Shown in pieces: positions 1-8,444 of a stretch of DNA of 61,972 nt (its first letter is position 1; the number at the start of each line of letters is the position of its first letter). The notes below the pieces were generated by a model. That model was not told the origin of the DNA, searched no databases, and saw only the letters and a program-made list of their open reading frames with translations. Both the position numbers and the translations under genes were made by a program. This DNA comes from Parabacteroides sp. An277 (lineage in GTDB: Bacteria; Bacteroidota; Bacteroidia; Bacteroidales; Tannerellaceae): positions 1-61,972 of the forward strand of contig NZ_NFJB01000022.1 of NCBI RefSeq assembly GCF_002159645.1, in the 5' to 3' direction.

Positions 1-157
1 CAAAGTGCACGTCCTCGCTTAGTCCCGGATTCATCCTCTCGTCCAAACTGATGTGTATTTCCGTTGAAGTCTGGGATATCCCTACTATGGAGAAGTAATC
101 CAATATCTGGGCTGGGAGTACAATACCGGCAAGTATGTTCAAATAATCGTTTTCCAT
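1..157 (-). CDS. ISAon1-family transposase N-terminal region protein, partial
   Basis: An open frame starts at the ATG at 157 and runs off the window edge after 52 codons. The protein begins MENDYLNILAGIVLP and continues with a segment containing ISLDERMNPG. In ISAon1-type elements a short separate N-terminal protein of this kind precedes the DDE transposase. I recognise it from that general pattern (hydrophobic start, then an acidic EIHISLDE-type strand), not from a search. The catalytic domain would lie outside the window. The start lies 60 bp inside the IS end, as expected. Confidence 0.5.
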   Translation of the reverse strand, partial: MENDYLNILAGIVLPAQILDYFSIVGISQTSTEIHISLDERMNPGLSEDVHF

Positions 158-217
158 ACTGCAAAATAAAGGTTTGTTCTTCAAACTAACAAATTTATCC
201 CCTCTGAAAATCTACTG
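1..217 (-). mobile_element. Partial insertion sequence, ISAon1-like family (5' end)
   Basis: The right boundary is set by a terminal inverted repeat at 196-217. Read outward on the minus strand it begins CAGTAGATTTT and ends GGGGATA. It matches the end of a second IS at 61855-61876 in 20 of 22 positions. The element runs off the left edge, so only its transposase start and upstream end are visible. The transposase reads leftwards. Family assignment rests on the encoded N-terminal protein. Confidence 0.65.
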
Positions 218-246
218 AGCCCAAATATGCTGAGTAACGAAATAAA

Positions 247-281
247 AAACGGGAGGCTGGAGGTCAGTCAGCTTCCCGTTT
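247..281 (-). terminator. Intrinsic terminator of the M13 peptidase operon
   Basis: The arms AAACGGGAGGCTG (247-259) and CAGCTTCCCGTTT (269-281) pair with one mismatch. On the minus strand the stem is followed directly by a run of T residues. It lies 25 bp downstream of the peptidase stop codon and fits a rho-independent terminator for leftward transcription. Confidence 0.75.
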
Positions 282-305
282 CTATGATAGATGAATCAAA
301 TGTAT

Positions 306-2351
306 TTACCAAACGTTTACGCGGTCAGTCGGCTTCATATACATCGCGTCGCCCTCTTGGATTTGGAAAGCATCGTAGAAAGCATCGATATTGCGAAGCG
401 CGGCATTCACACGCCATTTGCCCAGCGAGTGCGGGTCCATTTTCGTGAGCCGAATGATTTCTTCGTTGCGGATGTTTTGCGCCCAAAGCGTAGCATAACC
501 GAGGAAGAAACGTTGTTCGTGCGTGAATCCATCAATAGGAGCCGGCGTTTGTCCTTGCAAACTATTCAGATAAGCCTGATGCGCTACGAGCAATCCGCCT
601 TGGTCTGCAATGTTTTCGCCCAACGTGAAGCGGCCATTGGCGTGCATAGTGTCTACTACGATGATGTTACTGTATTGATCTGCTAACTTATCCGCACGGA
701 CAGTGAATTGTTCAGCATCTTTTTCCGTCCACCAATCAACGAGGTTCCCCTCTTTGTCGTAGTGACGGCCCTGGTCATCGAACCCGTGCGTCATTTCGTG
801 GCCAATGACCACGCCGATAGCGCCATAGTTTACAGCATCATCTGCATCCGGATTAAAGAAAGGCGGCTGCAGGATACCGGCCGGGAAGCAAATCTCGTTT
901 GTTGTCGGATTGTAGTAGGCATTGACCGTCTGCGGCGTCATATACCAGCGGCTCTTGTCTACCGGTTTACCTGCATCGGCCAGCATATAATCCATTTCGA
1001 AGATAGCCGAGCGGCGGATGTTGGCCCAATAAGAGTCGTTCTGGATATCCAATGCACTGTAGTCACGCCACTTGTCTGGATAACCGATTTTGACCGTGAA
1101 GGCAGAGAGTTTTTCTTGTGCTTTGAGTTTGGTCGAGTCGCCCATCCATTCCAAGCTATTGATACGCTCTGAAAGTGCCTTTTGCAAGTTGCCCACGAGC
1201 GTCAGCATCTTTTCTTTCGACGAAGCAGGGAAGTATTTCTCGACATACATCTGTCCTACCGCCTCGCCCAGCGAACTATTGACCGTCTGCAAAGCCCGTT
1301 TCCAGCGTGGTTTCATTTCCTGCTTACCTGACATGACCTTGCCGTAAAAATCAAAATTTGCATTGGCAAAATCGTCGCTCAAATAGGGAGCTGCCATATC
1401 CAGCAAGTTGAATGCCAAATAATATTTCTGGTCGTCTACGGAAATATCTCGCAGCACTTTGGCTAATTTCTTGTAATATTCAGCCTGCTTTGCGTCCAGT
1501 TCGGGGATGTTTTCCAATCCCATCGCCTTGAAATAGGTATCCCAATCAATGGCATCATTACTGCTTACAAAGTCAGCATACGACATTTTGTGGTAGTTTT
1601 TCTCCGAATCGCGCATCTCTTCGCGAGAGAACGAGACTTCGGCAATGCCATTTTCTACCTTCATCACGGCATTCATGGCTGCTTCAGCCTGTTCCGGAGT
1701 ATGGCCAGCCAAGGTGAAGAGTCGGTTGATGTACGTTTTGTAGGCTTCACGTATTTGGGTGAATGTCTCGTCGTTTTGCAAATAATAGTCGCGGTCGCCC
1801 ATGCCTAAGCCGGCTTGATAGAGTTGTACGATGTTCATCGAGCTGTTCTTTTCATCGGCCGAGACATACAACGCGAAGAAGGGAGACATGCCTTCATGGT
1901 GCAACGTAGCTACCATTTGGGCCACTTCCGATTTGGTACCAATTTTCAGGATGGTCTCCAATTCCTCTTTGATAGGCGTAGCGCCTTCTTCGTTTGTCTT
2001 GATGCTATCCAACGCCAAAGCATATAGTTTGCCAATCTTTTCACCTACGCTTCCTGCGGTTTGCGGTGTAGACATAAGTCCTTCGACAAGCTCTTTCAGT
2101 TGTTTGTTGTTATTTTCAAACACCATGTCGATAGTACCAAAACGCGAATACTCCGCCGTAAGCGGATGCGCTTTCATCCAGCCACCGCACGCATACTGGT
2201 AGAAGTCGGCGTTGGCCGTAGTCGTACTGTCCAAATTAGCCAAATCAATTGCAGGAGTCCCTTGTGGAGCCACTTCCTGTGCTTTGTTGTTACATCCCGC
2301 GAGCACCATGAGTCCGGCGGCAAAGAGCGGGAATACGGTTTTCATTTTCAT
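306..2351 (-). CDS. M13 (neprilysin/PepO-like) family zinc metallopeptidase, lipoprotein
   Basis: A 681-residue secreted endopeptidase. The N-terminus is a lipoprotein signal with lipobox LAGC near residues 17-20, so the mature protein is probably anchored in an envelope membrane. The zinc-binding HEMTH motif (HExxH) is at about residue 518, preceded by GVVIG. The downstream ENIADQGG segment supplies the third zinc ligand, as in M13 enzymes. An NAYYNPTTNEICFPAGILQPPFF stretch is also typical, with its N-A-Y-Y substrate-binding motif. Length fits the family (about 670-700). It lies 2 bp downstream of the NUDIX gene and is probably co-transcribed with it. The family cleaves oligopeptides; the natural substrate here is unknown. 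Confidence 0.93.
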   Translation of the reverse strand: MKMKTVFPLFAAGLMVLAGCNNKAQEVAPQGTPAIDLANLDSTTTANADFYQYACGGWMKAHPLTAEYSRFGTIDMVFENNNKQLKELVEGLMSTPQTAGSVGEKIGKLYALALDSIKTNEEGATPIKEELETILKIGTKSEVAQMVATLHHEGMSPFFALYVSADEKNSSMNIVQLYQAGLGMGDRDYYLQNDETFTQIREAYKTYINRLFTLAGHTPEQAEAAMNAVMKVENGIAEVSFSREEMRDSEKNYHKMSYADFVSSNDAIDWDTYFKAMGLENIPELDAKQAEYYKKLAKVLRDISVDDQKYYLAFNLLDMAAPYLSDDFANANFDFYGKVMSGKQEMKPRWKRALQTVNSSLGEAVGQMYVEKYFPASSKEKMLTLVGNLQKALSERINSLEWMGDSTKLKAQEKLSAFTVKIGYPDKWRDYSALDIQNDSYWANIRRSAIFEMDYMLADAGKPVDKSRWYMTPQTVNAYYNPTTNEICFPAGILQPPFFNPDADDAVNYGAIGVVIGHEMTHGFDDQGRHYDKEGNLVDWWTEKDAEQFTVRADKLADQYSNIIVVDTMHANGRFTLGENIADQGGLLVAHQAYLNSLQGQTPAPIDGFTHEQRFFLGYATLWAQNIRNEEIIRLTKMDPHSLGKWRVNAALRNIDAFYDAFQIQEGDAMYMKPTDRVNVW

Positions 2352-2353
2352 AA

Positions 2354-2851
2354 CTATTCTTGTTGTTTTAAACGATTATATTCTCTTTCGAAATTAGGCG
2401 TAAATATTCCTTTTCCTAACTGTGATTCGATTTCGTCGATACGCCAAAAGCGGGCATCGTCCAACTCTTCTTTGTTGAGTGTGAAAGGACCTTCATAAAT
2501 CGTACGATAAGTATGCACTAACTCTTTTTCGATATCCGATTCGAATACGTAGCGAGCCATCACTTCAGCTTCGAAACTTTTGATACCTAACTCCTCGCGG
2601 GCTTCGCGCCTCAAAGCTTCTTCGATAGATTCGCCATAGTCTACATGTCCGCCCACGGCCGTATCCCATTTCCCCGGTTGGATATCTTTCGTTTGCGAAC
2701 GCTTTTGTAATAAAAGGTCGCCTTCCTTATTATATATATGTAGATGAACTACCGGATGCAATCGTTTGCTTCCATTATGGCACTCGCGCCGAGTAGCTCG
2801 CCCTATGATATTTCCCGCCTCGTCGACCAGCGGGAACCATTCTTCATCCAT
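2354..2851 (-). CDS. NUDIX hydrolase (YfcD/IPP isomerase-like subgroup)
   Basis: 165 residues with a complete Nudix box at about residues 67-90 (GGHVDYGES through REAREELGI), which binds the metal and the pyrophosphate group. The N-terminal FPLVDEAGNIIG segment resembles the YfcD and isopentenyl-diphosphate isomerase-like branch. The expected reaction is hydrolysis of a nucleoside diphosphate linked to another moiety; the substrate cannot be read from sequence. It is the first gene of a two-gene minus-strand operon with the M13 peptidase. A TAnnTTTG-type box lies about 30 bp upstream of its ATG. Confidence 0.9.
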   Translation of the reverse strand: MDEEWFPLVDEAGNIIGRATRRECHNGSKRLHPVVHLHIYNKEGDLLLQKRSQTKDIQPGKWDTAVGGHVDYGESIEEALRREAREELGIKSFEAEVMARYVFESDIEKELVHTYRTIYEGPFTLNKEELDDARFWRIDEIESQLGKGIFTPNFEREYNRLKQQE

Positions 2852-2882
2852 ATCTTCTTACTTGCTATTTGTTTTGCGGCGG

Positions 2883-2890
2883 CAAATATA
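2883..2890 (-). promoter_or_regulatory. Candidate -7 box for the NUDIX-peptidase operon
   Basis: On the minus strand this reads TATATTTG, matching the Bacteroidales -7 consensus TAnnTTTG, and lies 32 bp before the start codon. I see no convincing -33 TTTG at the usual spacing, only an A/T-rich stretch. Confidence 0.5.
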
Positions 2891-3090
2891 CGGATTTTTT
2901 TCATTCTATGGATAGAGGGACGTTTTTAACGCGGTATTTTTCTGTTTTGTGATTTGTATAGAAGGAATGTGAAAGTGTATATTATATAATAGGTATAGAG
3001 AAGCTTTTTTACCCCTAAAAGAATGGAGTTTTCTTCTTATCCGAAGTCCGGCACGCAAAAATACAAATAAAAAACCAATAAATCGCACAA

Positions 3091-3106
3091 TATGTTTAAA
3101 AACATA
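3091..3106. promoter_or_regulatory. Perfect inverted repeat upstream of ppdK
   Basis: TATGTTT, two spacer bases, then AAACATA form a perfect 7-bp palindrome in the 361-bp intergenic region between the divergent NUDIX gene and ppdK. It lies 45 bp upstream of the ppdK -7 box, a plausible place for an operator or activator site. No regulator is known from the sequence. Confidence 0.35.
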
Positions 3107-3150
3107 TAAAATTTTTCTTGAGAAGAGATATGATTCTGCCAGAGAATCCC

Positions 3151-3158
3151 TATCTTTG
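3151..3158 (+). promoter_or_regulatory. ppdK promoter -7 box
   Basis: TATCTTTG matches the Bacteroidales TAnnTTTG element 55 bp upstream of the ppdK ATG. The -33 element is weak (TTCTG near 3134). The remaining intergenic DNA is A/T-rich and shows no other feature I can support. Confidence 0.55.
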
Positions 3159-3212
3159 TGAAGTAAAAATTGAACTAAACAAACGTCTATAGAACAATCT
3201 AAAAAACATATC

Positions 3213-5939
3213 ATGGAGACGAAAAGAGTTTATACATTTGGAAATGGAAAGGCAGAAGGACGCGCGGATATGCGCAACCTCCTGGGTGGTAAAGGTGCCA
3301 ATTTGGCGGAAATGAACTTGATTGGAGTTCCTGTTCCTCCGGGATTTACGATTACAACGGAAGTATGTTCGGAATATTTCGAGAAAGGGAAAGATACGGT
3401 AGTCGAATTGTTGAAAGACGACGTTGAACGTTCCATTCATGGAATAGAAGAATTGATGCATTCGAAATTTGGCAATGTAGAGAATCCGTTGCTCGTTTCA
3501 GTTCGTTCGGGTGCTCGTGCATCTATGCCGGGTATGATGGATACGATTCTGAACCTCGGTTTGAACGACGAAGTGGTAGAGGGATTAAGCCGCAAGACAG
3601 GCAATCCGCGTTTTGCGTGGGATTCTTATCGCCGTTTTGTCCAAATGTATGGTGACGTGGTTCTTGGCATGAAACCGACCAACAAAGATGACATTGACCC
3701 GTTCGAAGCCATCATCGAAGATGTAAAGAAAAACAAAGGAGTTAAGCTGGACAATGAGCTGGATGTAGAGGATCTGAAAGTACTTGTCAAACGCTTCAAA
3801 GAGGCGGTAAAGACACAGACTGGGCAGGATTTTCCATCTTGTGCTTACGAGCAATTGTGGGGCGCTATTTGTGCTGTGTTCGATTCGTGGATGAACGAAC
3901 GTGCTATCCTTTATCGTAAGATGGAAGGTATCCCTGCTGAATGGGGAACGGCCGTGAATGTGCAGGCCATGGTGTTTGGTAATATGGGTGATACGTCGGC
4001 CACCGGTGTTTGCTTCTCGCGCGATGCCGCTACGGGCGAAGACCTTTTCAATGGCGAGTATCTGATTAATGCCCAAGGGGAAGACGTCGTGGCTGGTATT
4101 CGTACACCTCAACAGATTACGAAGATAGGTTCGCAACGTTGGGCGAAGTTAGCGGGTATTTCTGAGGAAGTCCGTGCGGCAAAGTATCCTTCTATGGAAG
4201 AGGCTATGCCCGCTATTTATAAGGAATTGGATGAGTTGCAGACGAAACTGGAAAACCATTATCGCGATATGCAAGATATGGAGTTTACAGTTCAGGAAGG
4301 TAAATTGTGGTTCTTGCAAACGCGTAATGGAAAACGTACGGGTGCTGCTATGGTGAAAATCGCTATCGATTTGTTGCATCAAGGGATTATCGATGAAAAG
4401 ACAGCGTTGGAGCGTTGCGAACCGAATAAGTTGGACGAACTGCTTCATCCGGTGTTCGATAAAGAAGAGTTGAAGAAAGCACAAGTCCTGACGCGAGGTT
4501 TGCCTGCATCTCCGGGTGCCGCTTGCGGACAGATTGTGTTCTTCGCAGAGGATGCTGCTAAATGGAAAGCGGAAGGACATCGCGTAGTTATGGTGCGTAT
4601 TGAGACTTCGCCGGAAGATTTGGCCGGAATGACTGTAGCAGAAGGTATCTTGACGGCTCGTGGAGGTATGACTTCGCATGCAGCCGTAGTGGCTCGCGGT
4701 ATGGGTAAATGCTGTGTGTCTGGGGCAGGAGCTATTAATATAGATTATAAGGCTCGTACCGTAGAAATTGATGGTACTGTGTTGAAAGAAGGTGATTTTA
4801 TCTCACTGAATGGTTCTACTGGTGAAGTGTACAAAGGAGAAGTTCGTACACAAGCTGCTGAAATCTCAGGTGATTTTGCTGAACTGATGAGCTTGTGCAA
4901 TAAATATACGCGTCTACAAGTTCGTACGAATGCAGATACTCCACATGATGCAGAAGTTGCCCGCAAGTTTGGTGCGGTAGGCATTGGACTTTGCCGTACG
5001 GAACACATGTTCTTCGACAATGAAAAGATCATCGCTATGCGTGAAATGATTTTGGCTGAAGATGTAGAAGGACGTAAAGCTGCTTTGCTTAAATTGTTGC
5101 CTTACCAGAAGGAAGACTTCAAGGGTATTTTCAAGGCAATGGATGGTTATCCCGTAAATGTACGTTTGTTAGATCCACCTTTGCATGAGTTTGTGCCTCA
5201 CGATTTGAAAGGTCAGGAAGAGATGGCGAAGGCAATGGGCGTAACGGTTCAATATATCCAGCAACGCGTAGAGAGTCTTTGCGAACATAACCCCATGTTG
5301 GGACATCGTGGTTGCCGTTTAGGTAATACTTATCCAGAAATCACGCAGATGCAGACGCGGGCTATCTTGGGTGCTGCCATCGAGTTGAAGAAGGAGGGGT
5401 ATAATCCCATGCCGGAAATCATGGTACCATTGACGGGTATTCTTTATGAGTTTGAAGCGCAGGAAAAAGTAATCCGTGAAGAAGCTGCAGCCTTATTTAA
5501 AGAAGAAGGTATGGAGATTCCGTTCAAGGTGGGTACGATGATTGAAATTCCGCGTGCAGCTTTGACGGCTAATCGCATCGCTTCTCGTGCGGAATACTTC
5601 TCATTTGGAACGAATGACTTGACGCAAATGACTTTCGGTTATTCGCGTGACGATATTGCTTCTTTCTTACCTGTTTATCTGGAGAAGAAGATTTTGAAAG
5701 TCGACCCATTCCAAGTTCTCGACCAGAATGGTGTTGGGCAGTTAATCAAGATGGCTGTAGAAAAGGGACGTTCTGTCCGTCCGAATTTGAAATGCGGTAT
5801 TTGCGGGGAGCATGGAGGTGAGCCTTCATCCGTTAAGTTCTGCCACAAAGTAGGTTTGGATTACGTTAGCTGTTCTCCGTTTAGAGTTCCGATTGCAAGA
5901 TTGGCCGCCGCTCAAGCGGCAATCGAAGACAAACTCTAA
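3213..5939 (+). CDS. ppdK: Pyruvate, phosphate dikinase
   Basis: A 908-residue cytosolic enzyme interconverting pyruvate, ATP and phosphate with phosphoenolpyruvate, AMP and diphosphate. The N-terminal ATP-grasp part contains GGKGANLAEM near residue 27 and VSVRSGARASMPGMMDT. The phosphohistidine domain carries the GGMTSHAAVVARGMGK signature with the swivelling His near residue 489. The C-terminal TIM barrel has GTNDLTQMTFG and the KCGICGEHGG loop with the catalytic Cys near residue 860. Length matches the family. It appears monocistronic, with a promoter box at 3151. Its last codons are intact, but a diverged copy of the same tail lies 115 bp downstream, marking an integration junction. Confidence 0.97.
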   Translation: METKRVYTFGNGKAEGRADMRNLLGGKGANLAEMNLIGVPVPPGFTITTEVCSEYFEKGKDTVVELLKDDVERSIHGIEELMHSKFGNVENPLLVSVRSGARASMPGMMDTILNLGLNDEVVEGLSRKTGNPRFAWDSYRRFVQMYGDVVLGMKPTNKDDIDPFEAIIEDVKKNKGVKLDNELDVEDLKVLVKRFKEAVKTQTGQDFPSCAYEQLWGAICAVFDSWMNERAILYRKMEGIPAEWGTAVNVQAMVFGNMGDTSATGVCFSRDAATGEDLFNGEYLINAQGEDVVAGIRTPQQITKIGSQRWAKLAGISEEVRAAKYPSMEEAMPAIYKELDELQTKLENHYRDMQDMEFTVQEGKLWFLQTRNGKRTGAAMVKIAIDLLHQGIIDEKTALERCEPNKLDELLHPVFDKEELKKAQVLTRGLPASPGAACGQIVFFAEDAAKWKAEGHRVVMVRIETSPEDLAGMTVAEGILTARGGMTSHAAVVARGMGKCCVSGAGAINIDYKARTVEIDGTVLKEGDFISLNGSTGEVYKGEVRTQAAEISGDFAELMSLCNKYTRLQVRTNADTPHDAEVARKFGAVGIGLCRTEHMFFDNEKIIAMREMILAEDVEGRKAALLKLLPYQKEDFKGIFKAMDGYPVNVRLLDPPLHEFVPHDLKGQEEMAKAMGVTVQYIQQRVESLCEHNPMLGHRGCRLGNTYPEITQMQTRAILGAAIELKKEGYNPMPEIMVPLTGILYEFEAQEKVIREEAAALFKEEGMEIPFKVGTMIEIPRAALTANRIASRAEYFSFGTNDLTQMTFGYSRDDIASFLPVYLEKKILKVDPFQVLDQNGVGQLIKMAVEKGRSVRPNLKCGICGEHGGEPSSVKFCHKVGLDYVSCSPFRVPIARLAAAQAAIEDKL

Positions 5940-6054
5940 AAATCTGCAACGACGTTGATATTTTGCTTCCATCTGCATTTTATATGCAAAACATTTGTTT
6001 TTCATTTGTTTTCCCAATGGAGGCTAATCAACTCAATACCAGTAAGGTATTAAA

Positions 6055-6087
6055 GCGGCGCAGGCTGCGATAGAGGATACTCTCTAA
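6055..6087 (+). pseudogene. Displaced 3'-terminal fragment of a second ppdK allele
   Basis: The frame reads AAQAAIEDTL then a stop codon. The intact gene ends AAQAAIEDKL at 5907-5939. Nine of ten residues agree, but nearly every codon differs (for example GCG CAG GCT GCG ATA against GCT CAA GCG GCA ATC), so this is a tail from another lineage and not a recent copy. Similarity stops abruptly upstream at about 6055. An inverted repeat AATACC/GGTATT (6035-6051) lies just before it. The likely origin is site-specific integration at the ppdK 3' end, or allele replacement by recombination. Confidence 0.6.
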
Positions 6088-6128
6088 GACTGGAAGCCCT
6101 CAGGCAGAATAGCAATTAAAATTTGTAT

Positions 6129-6168
6129 CAGGCTGTAATCTACCGATTTATACGGTGATTACAGCCTG
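6129..6168 (+). terminator. Strong hairpin, probable original ppdK terminator
   Basis: CAGGCTGTAATC (6129-6140) and GATTACAGCCTG (6157-6168) are perfect 12-bp arms. An inner ACCG/CGGT pair extends the stem. There is no long T run. It lies 42 bp after the displaced ppdK tail, the usual distance for that gene's terminator, so tail and hairpin probably travelled together. Confidence 0.6.
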
Positions 6169-6239
6169 AGTTGCGTTAAGACAGTTCGTGCAGTTGACAT
6201 CAAAAAATGAGCCAAATGAGCATATTTGTTTTACTCTAT

Positions 6240-6279
6240 GTTTACCCCAAAAATCATCATGTTTACCCCTGTTTACCCC
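6240..6279 (+). repeat. Three GTTTACCCC direct repeats upstream of the integrase
   Basis: GTTTACCCC occurs at 6240-6248, 6261-6269 and 6271-6279, within 40 bp and just ahead of the integrase start at 6317. Short direct repeats beside a tyrosine integrase gene are typical of arm-type binding sites in an attachment region, or of operators for the integrase gene. The role here is inferred. Confidence 0.5.
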
Positions 6280-6316
6280 AAAGAATTTATAGTATTTATC
6301 TAAAAAGGAAATAGGT

Positions 6317-7813
6317 ATGACAACATTTAAAGCAACGGTAAAAAAGCCAAGAAGCGATGGCTTCTACACAGTTTACATCAGGATTACGCATCAGCGCAAA
6401 TCCAGTTACATTAAAACAAATAAAATTGTAGACGCTGCTCATATTACAAAAGGTGGTGATCTCACTGACCCTGTTGTAAATGAGTATTGCGCTATGCTCA
6501 TCAGGCAATATACGGACCGCTTGAACCGCGTGAATGCGACTTGTTGGGAAATAAAGGAAGTAATAGAGTTCTTGTTGAAAGACGATGAAGAAGCGTGCTT
6601 CAGCGATTACGCGCGAAAGTTCATAGACAGGATGGAAGCGGATGGACACGAACGCAATGCAAAGAATTACAGACTTGCGGTAAACCATTTAGAACGCTTC
6701 ATGGGGACAACCCGACTTCTGTTTAGCAACTTGTCATCTTCTGCAATAAATCTTTGGATAGAGAGTCTGTCAAAAACAAACCGAGCCAAAGAAATGTACC
6801 CTACATGTGTACGACAAATTTTCAAAAAAGCTATAGTCGAGCTAAATGATGAAGAGCGTGGTGTTATACGCATAAAGTTCAATCCTTGGCTTAAAGTGGC
6901 AATTCCCAAATCTGACAATACAATGAAACGTGCCATCAGTGCGGAAGCCTGCCGTGAGTTCTTCAACCGTCCTCTTCCAAAAACAAAGATGCTGTCTCCC
7001 CTTCCGGAACTTGGCCGGGATGTAGCACTTCTATCACTGTGTATTGGCGGTATCAACACCGTTGACCTTTACGAACTCAAAAAGAAGGATTACAACAATG
7101 GCATTATCGGCTATAAAAGGGCAAAGACACGTCACAGCCGCAGAGACGAGGCATATATGGAAATGAGAATAGAGCCATTTATCCAAGAGACCTTTAATAA
7201 GTATCTCTCCAAAGATGAGGATGATGAGTACCTGTTCGTATTCCACAGCCGTTACAGCAATTCCGACAGTTTCAATGCTAACGTAAATATCGGAATACGC
7301 AAGATATGCGCCGACATGGGCATGAAAAAGGAGGACTACTACTGCTATTATACGTTCAGGCATACGTGGGCAACCATTGCCCAAAACGATTGTGATGCAA
7401 ACCTTTATGAAGTTGCATTTGGCATGAATCACAGTCATGGGTTCAATGTAACAAGAGGCTACTTAAAACTGGACTTTACTCCTGCGTGGGAACTTAATGC
7501 CAAGATTATTGATTTCATTTTCTTCAGCAATAAGAAGAGTAAACAAGGCAAAGCTCGTGACCTTGAAGCTCCAGAGGAAAAACTTTTCCGCATTTCAAAA
7601 AAGATGATGATATACGGACGCGCTTATTTCAAAGGAGATGTTGTTGGTGAACTAACAGATATCGGTTTTAGTAACGTTGACGAAGTTATCTCCGAACTAG
7701 TCAAACAGCTACCCAAAGATATTCCTATCGGTTGTACAGTCCAGTTCAGACTTAAAAATTGTGATAGTCAAAGAGAGGTTGTCTATGAAAGAAGCAAAGG
7801 CAAAGGATTTTAG
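6317..7813 (+). CDS. Tyrosine site-specific integrase of the ICE
   Basis: A 498-residue recombinase expected to catalyse integration and excision of the element. The N-terminal part (to about 95) looks like an arm-binding domain, followed by a SAM-like core-binding domain (about 95-200). The catalytic domain has TFRHTWATIA with Arg/His at about 348-349, GMNHSHGF near 370, and the nucleophile Tyr at about 382 in RGYLKLD. The usual first Arg region reads LCIGGINTVDL with no Arg, as in some Bacteroidetes integrases such as IntDOT. About 115 extra residues follow the catalytic Tyr. The gene sits at the element end next to the ppdK junction. A terminator-like hairpin follows at 7880. Confidence 0.9.
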   Translation: MTTFKATVKKPRSDGFYTVYIRITHQRKSSYIKTNKIVDAAHITKGGDLTDPVVNEYCAMLIRQYTDRLNRVNATCWEIKEVIEFLLKDDEEACFSDYARKFIDRMEADGHERNAKNYRLAVNHLERFMGTTRLLFSNLSSSAINLWIESLSKTNRAKEMYPTCVRQIFKKAIVELNDEERGVIRIKFNPWLKVAIPKSDNTMKRAISAEACREFFNRPLPKTKMLSPLPELGRDVALLSLCIGGINTVDLYELKKKDYNNGIIGYKRAKTRHSRRDEAYMEMRIEPFIQETFNKYLSKDEDDEYLFVFHSRYSNSDSFNANVNIGIRKICADMGMKKEDYYCYYTFRHTWATIAQNDCDANLYEVAFGMNHSHGFNVTRGYLKLDFTPAWELNAKIIDFIFFSNKKSKQGKARDLEAPEEKLFRISKKMMIYGRAYFKGDVVGELTDIGFSNVDEVISELVKQLPKDIPIGCTVQFRLKNCDSQREVVYERSKGKGF

Positions 7814-7879
7814 CCTGCTTGTCAGTTAGGTAAACACCTGACATGAGGGAAGAACACCTTTCCACCCGACTACAACACG

Positions 7880-7914
7880 AAGCCGTACCTGCCCGTCCGA
7901 GACAGGTGCGGCTT
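7880..7914 (+). terminator. Hairpin terminator downstream of the integrase
   Basis: AAGCCGTACCTG (7880-7891) pairs with CAGGTGCGGCTT (7903-7914) with one mismatch around an 11-base loop, followed by TGCTGCTT. It lies 67 bp after the integrase stop and can serve transcription from either side. Confidence 0.6.
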
Positions 7915-7927
7915 TGCTGCTTCACCC

Positions 7928-8140
7928 TTATCTTGAATCCGGCGGACGGTTGACACAACACCGCCCCAGGAAGATGCCGACCAACAGCAGTAATCCCTTC
8001 CATACAAGGACGCACACCTTCTTCAACAACCATCCGGCAAGCCGCAGCACGTTCCTTACCAGCCATAACACCAACCGCCACAACAGCGAAAGTATGATGA
8101 TGACAGGCACCAGGTATATTATCAGTAACAGTTCAAACAT
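7928..8140 (-). CDS. Possible small membrane protein
   Basis: From the ATG at 8140 the frame encodes 70 residues, almost entirely hydrophobic with periodic Arg/Lys/Trp (LLLIIYLVPVIIILSLLWRL and similar). It would give two membrane segments. An upstream ATG at 8275 would give 115 residues. It lies between the integrase and the mobilization region and points towards the integrase terminator. I recognise no family. Hydrophobic open frames can arise by chance antisense to other sequence, so this stays tentative. Confidence 0.35.
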   Translation of the reverse strand: MFELLLIIYLVPVIIILSLLWRLVLWLVRNVLRLAGWLLKKVCVLVWKGLLLLVGIFLGRCCVNRPPDSR

Positions 8141-8406
8141 ATACTCAAATTTAAGTGAAACCATAAGCCATACGAGGCTATTTTCCACCATAAATATACT
8201 AAAAATCAGCGAGATATGAAAATATTCCGGCAACTTTATCCTGACAAAATCATTGATTGACAAACGATTGCCCATTGTGCTTCCATATCAAGATAGCTTT
8301 ATACATATCGTTTGGAATATACTGGTGACAAGTGTCTGTATTTCCAAAATCCGAAATCATCAGGTGCAAAAAACTAGTTTTCTCAGGTCTGATGAGTGAC
8401 TATAAA

Positions 8407-8444
8407 GTAATGTCAAGGTCGTCTTAGCCTTGGTCGGCCATTAC
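8407..8444. repeat. Hairpin in the integrase-mob intergenic region
   Basis: GTAATG (8407-8412) pairs with CATTAC (8439-8444), and inside it CAAGG (8414-8418) pairs with CCTTG (8428-8432). It lies in roughly 700 bp (8276-8981) without a credible gene. The rest of that stretch holds the promoter motif at 8745 and the oriT-like segment at 8905. Confidence 0.4.

Noticed and set aside
6035-6180. A tRNA gene as the ICE attachment site
   Set aside because: The hairpin and short repeats at the junction do not form a cloverleaf; the recognisable sequence is a ppdK gene end.
6240-6279. CRISPR array
   Set aside because: Only three 9-bp repeats with 1 and 12 bp spacers; far too short for CRISPR, and no cas genes are present. 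I saw no other CRISPR-like repeat in the window.
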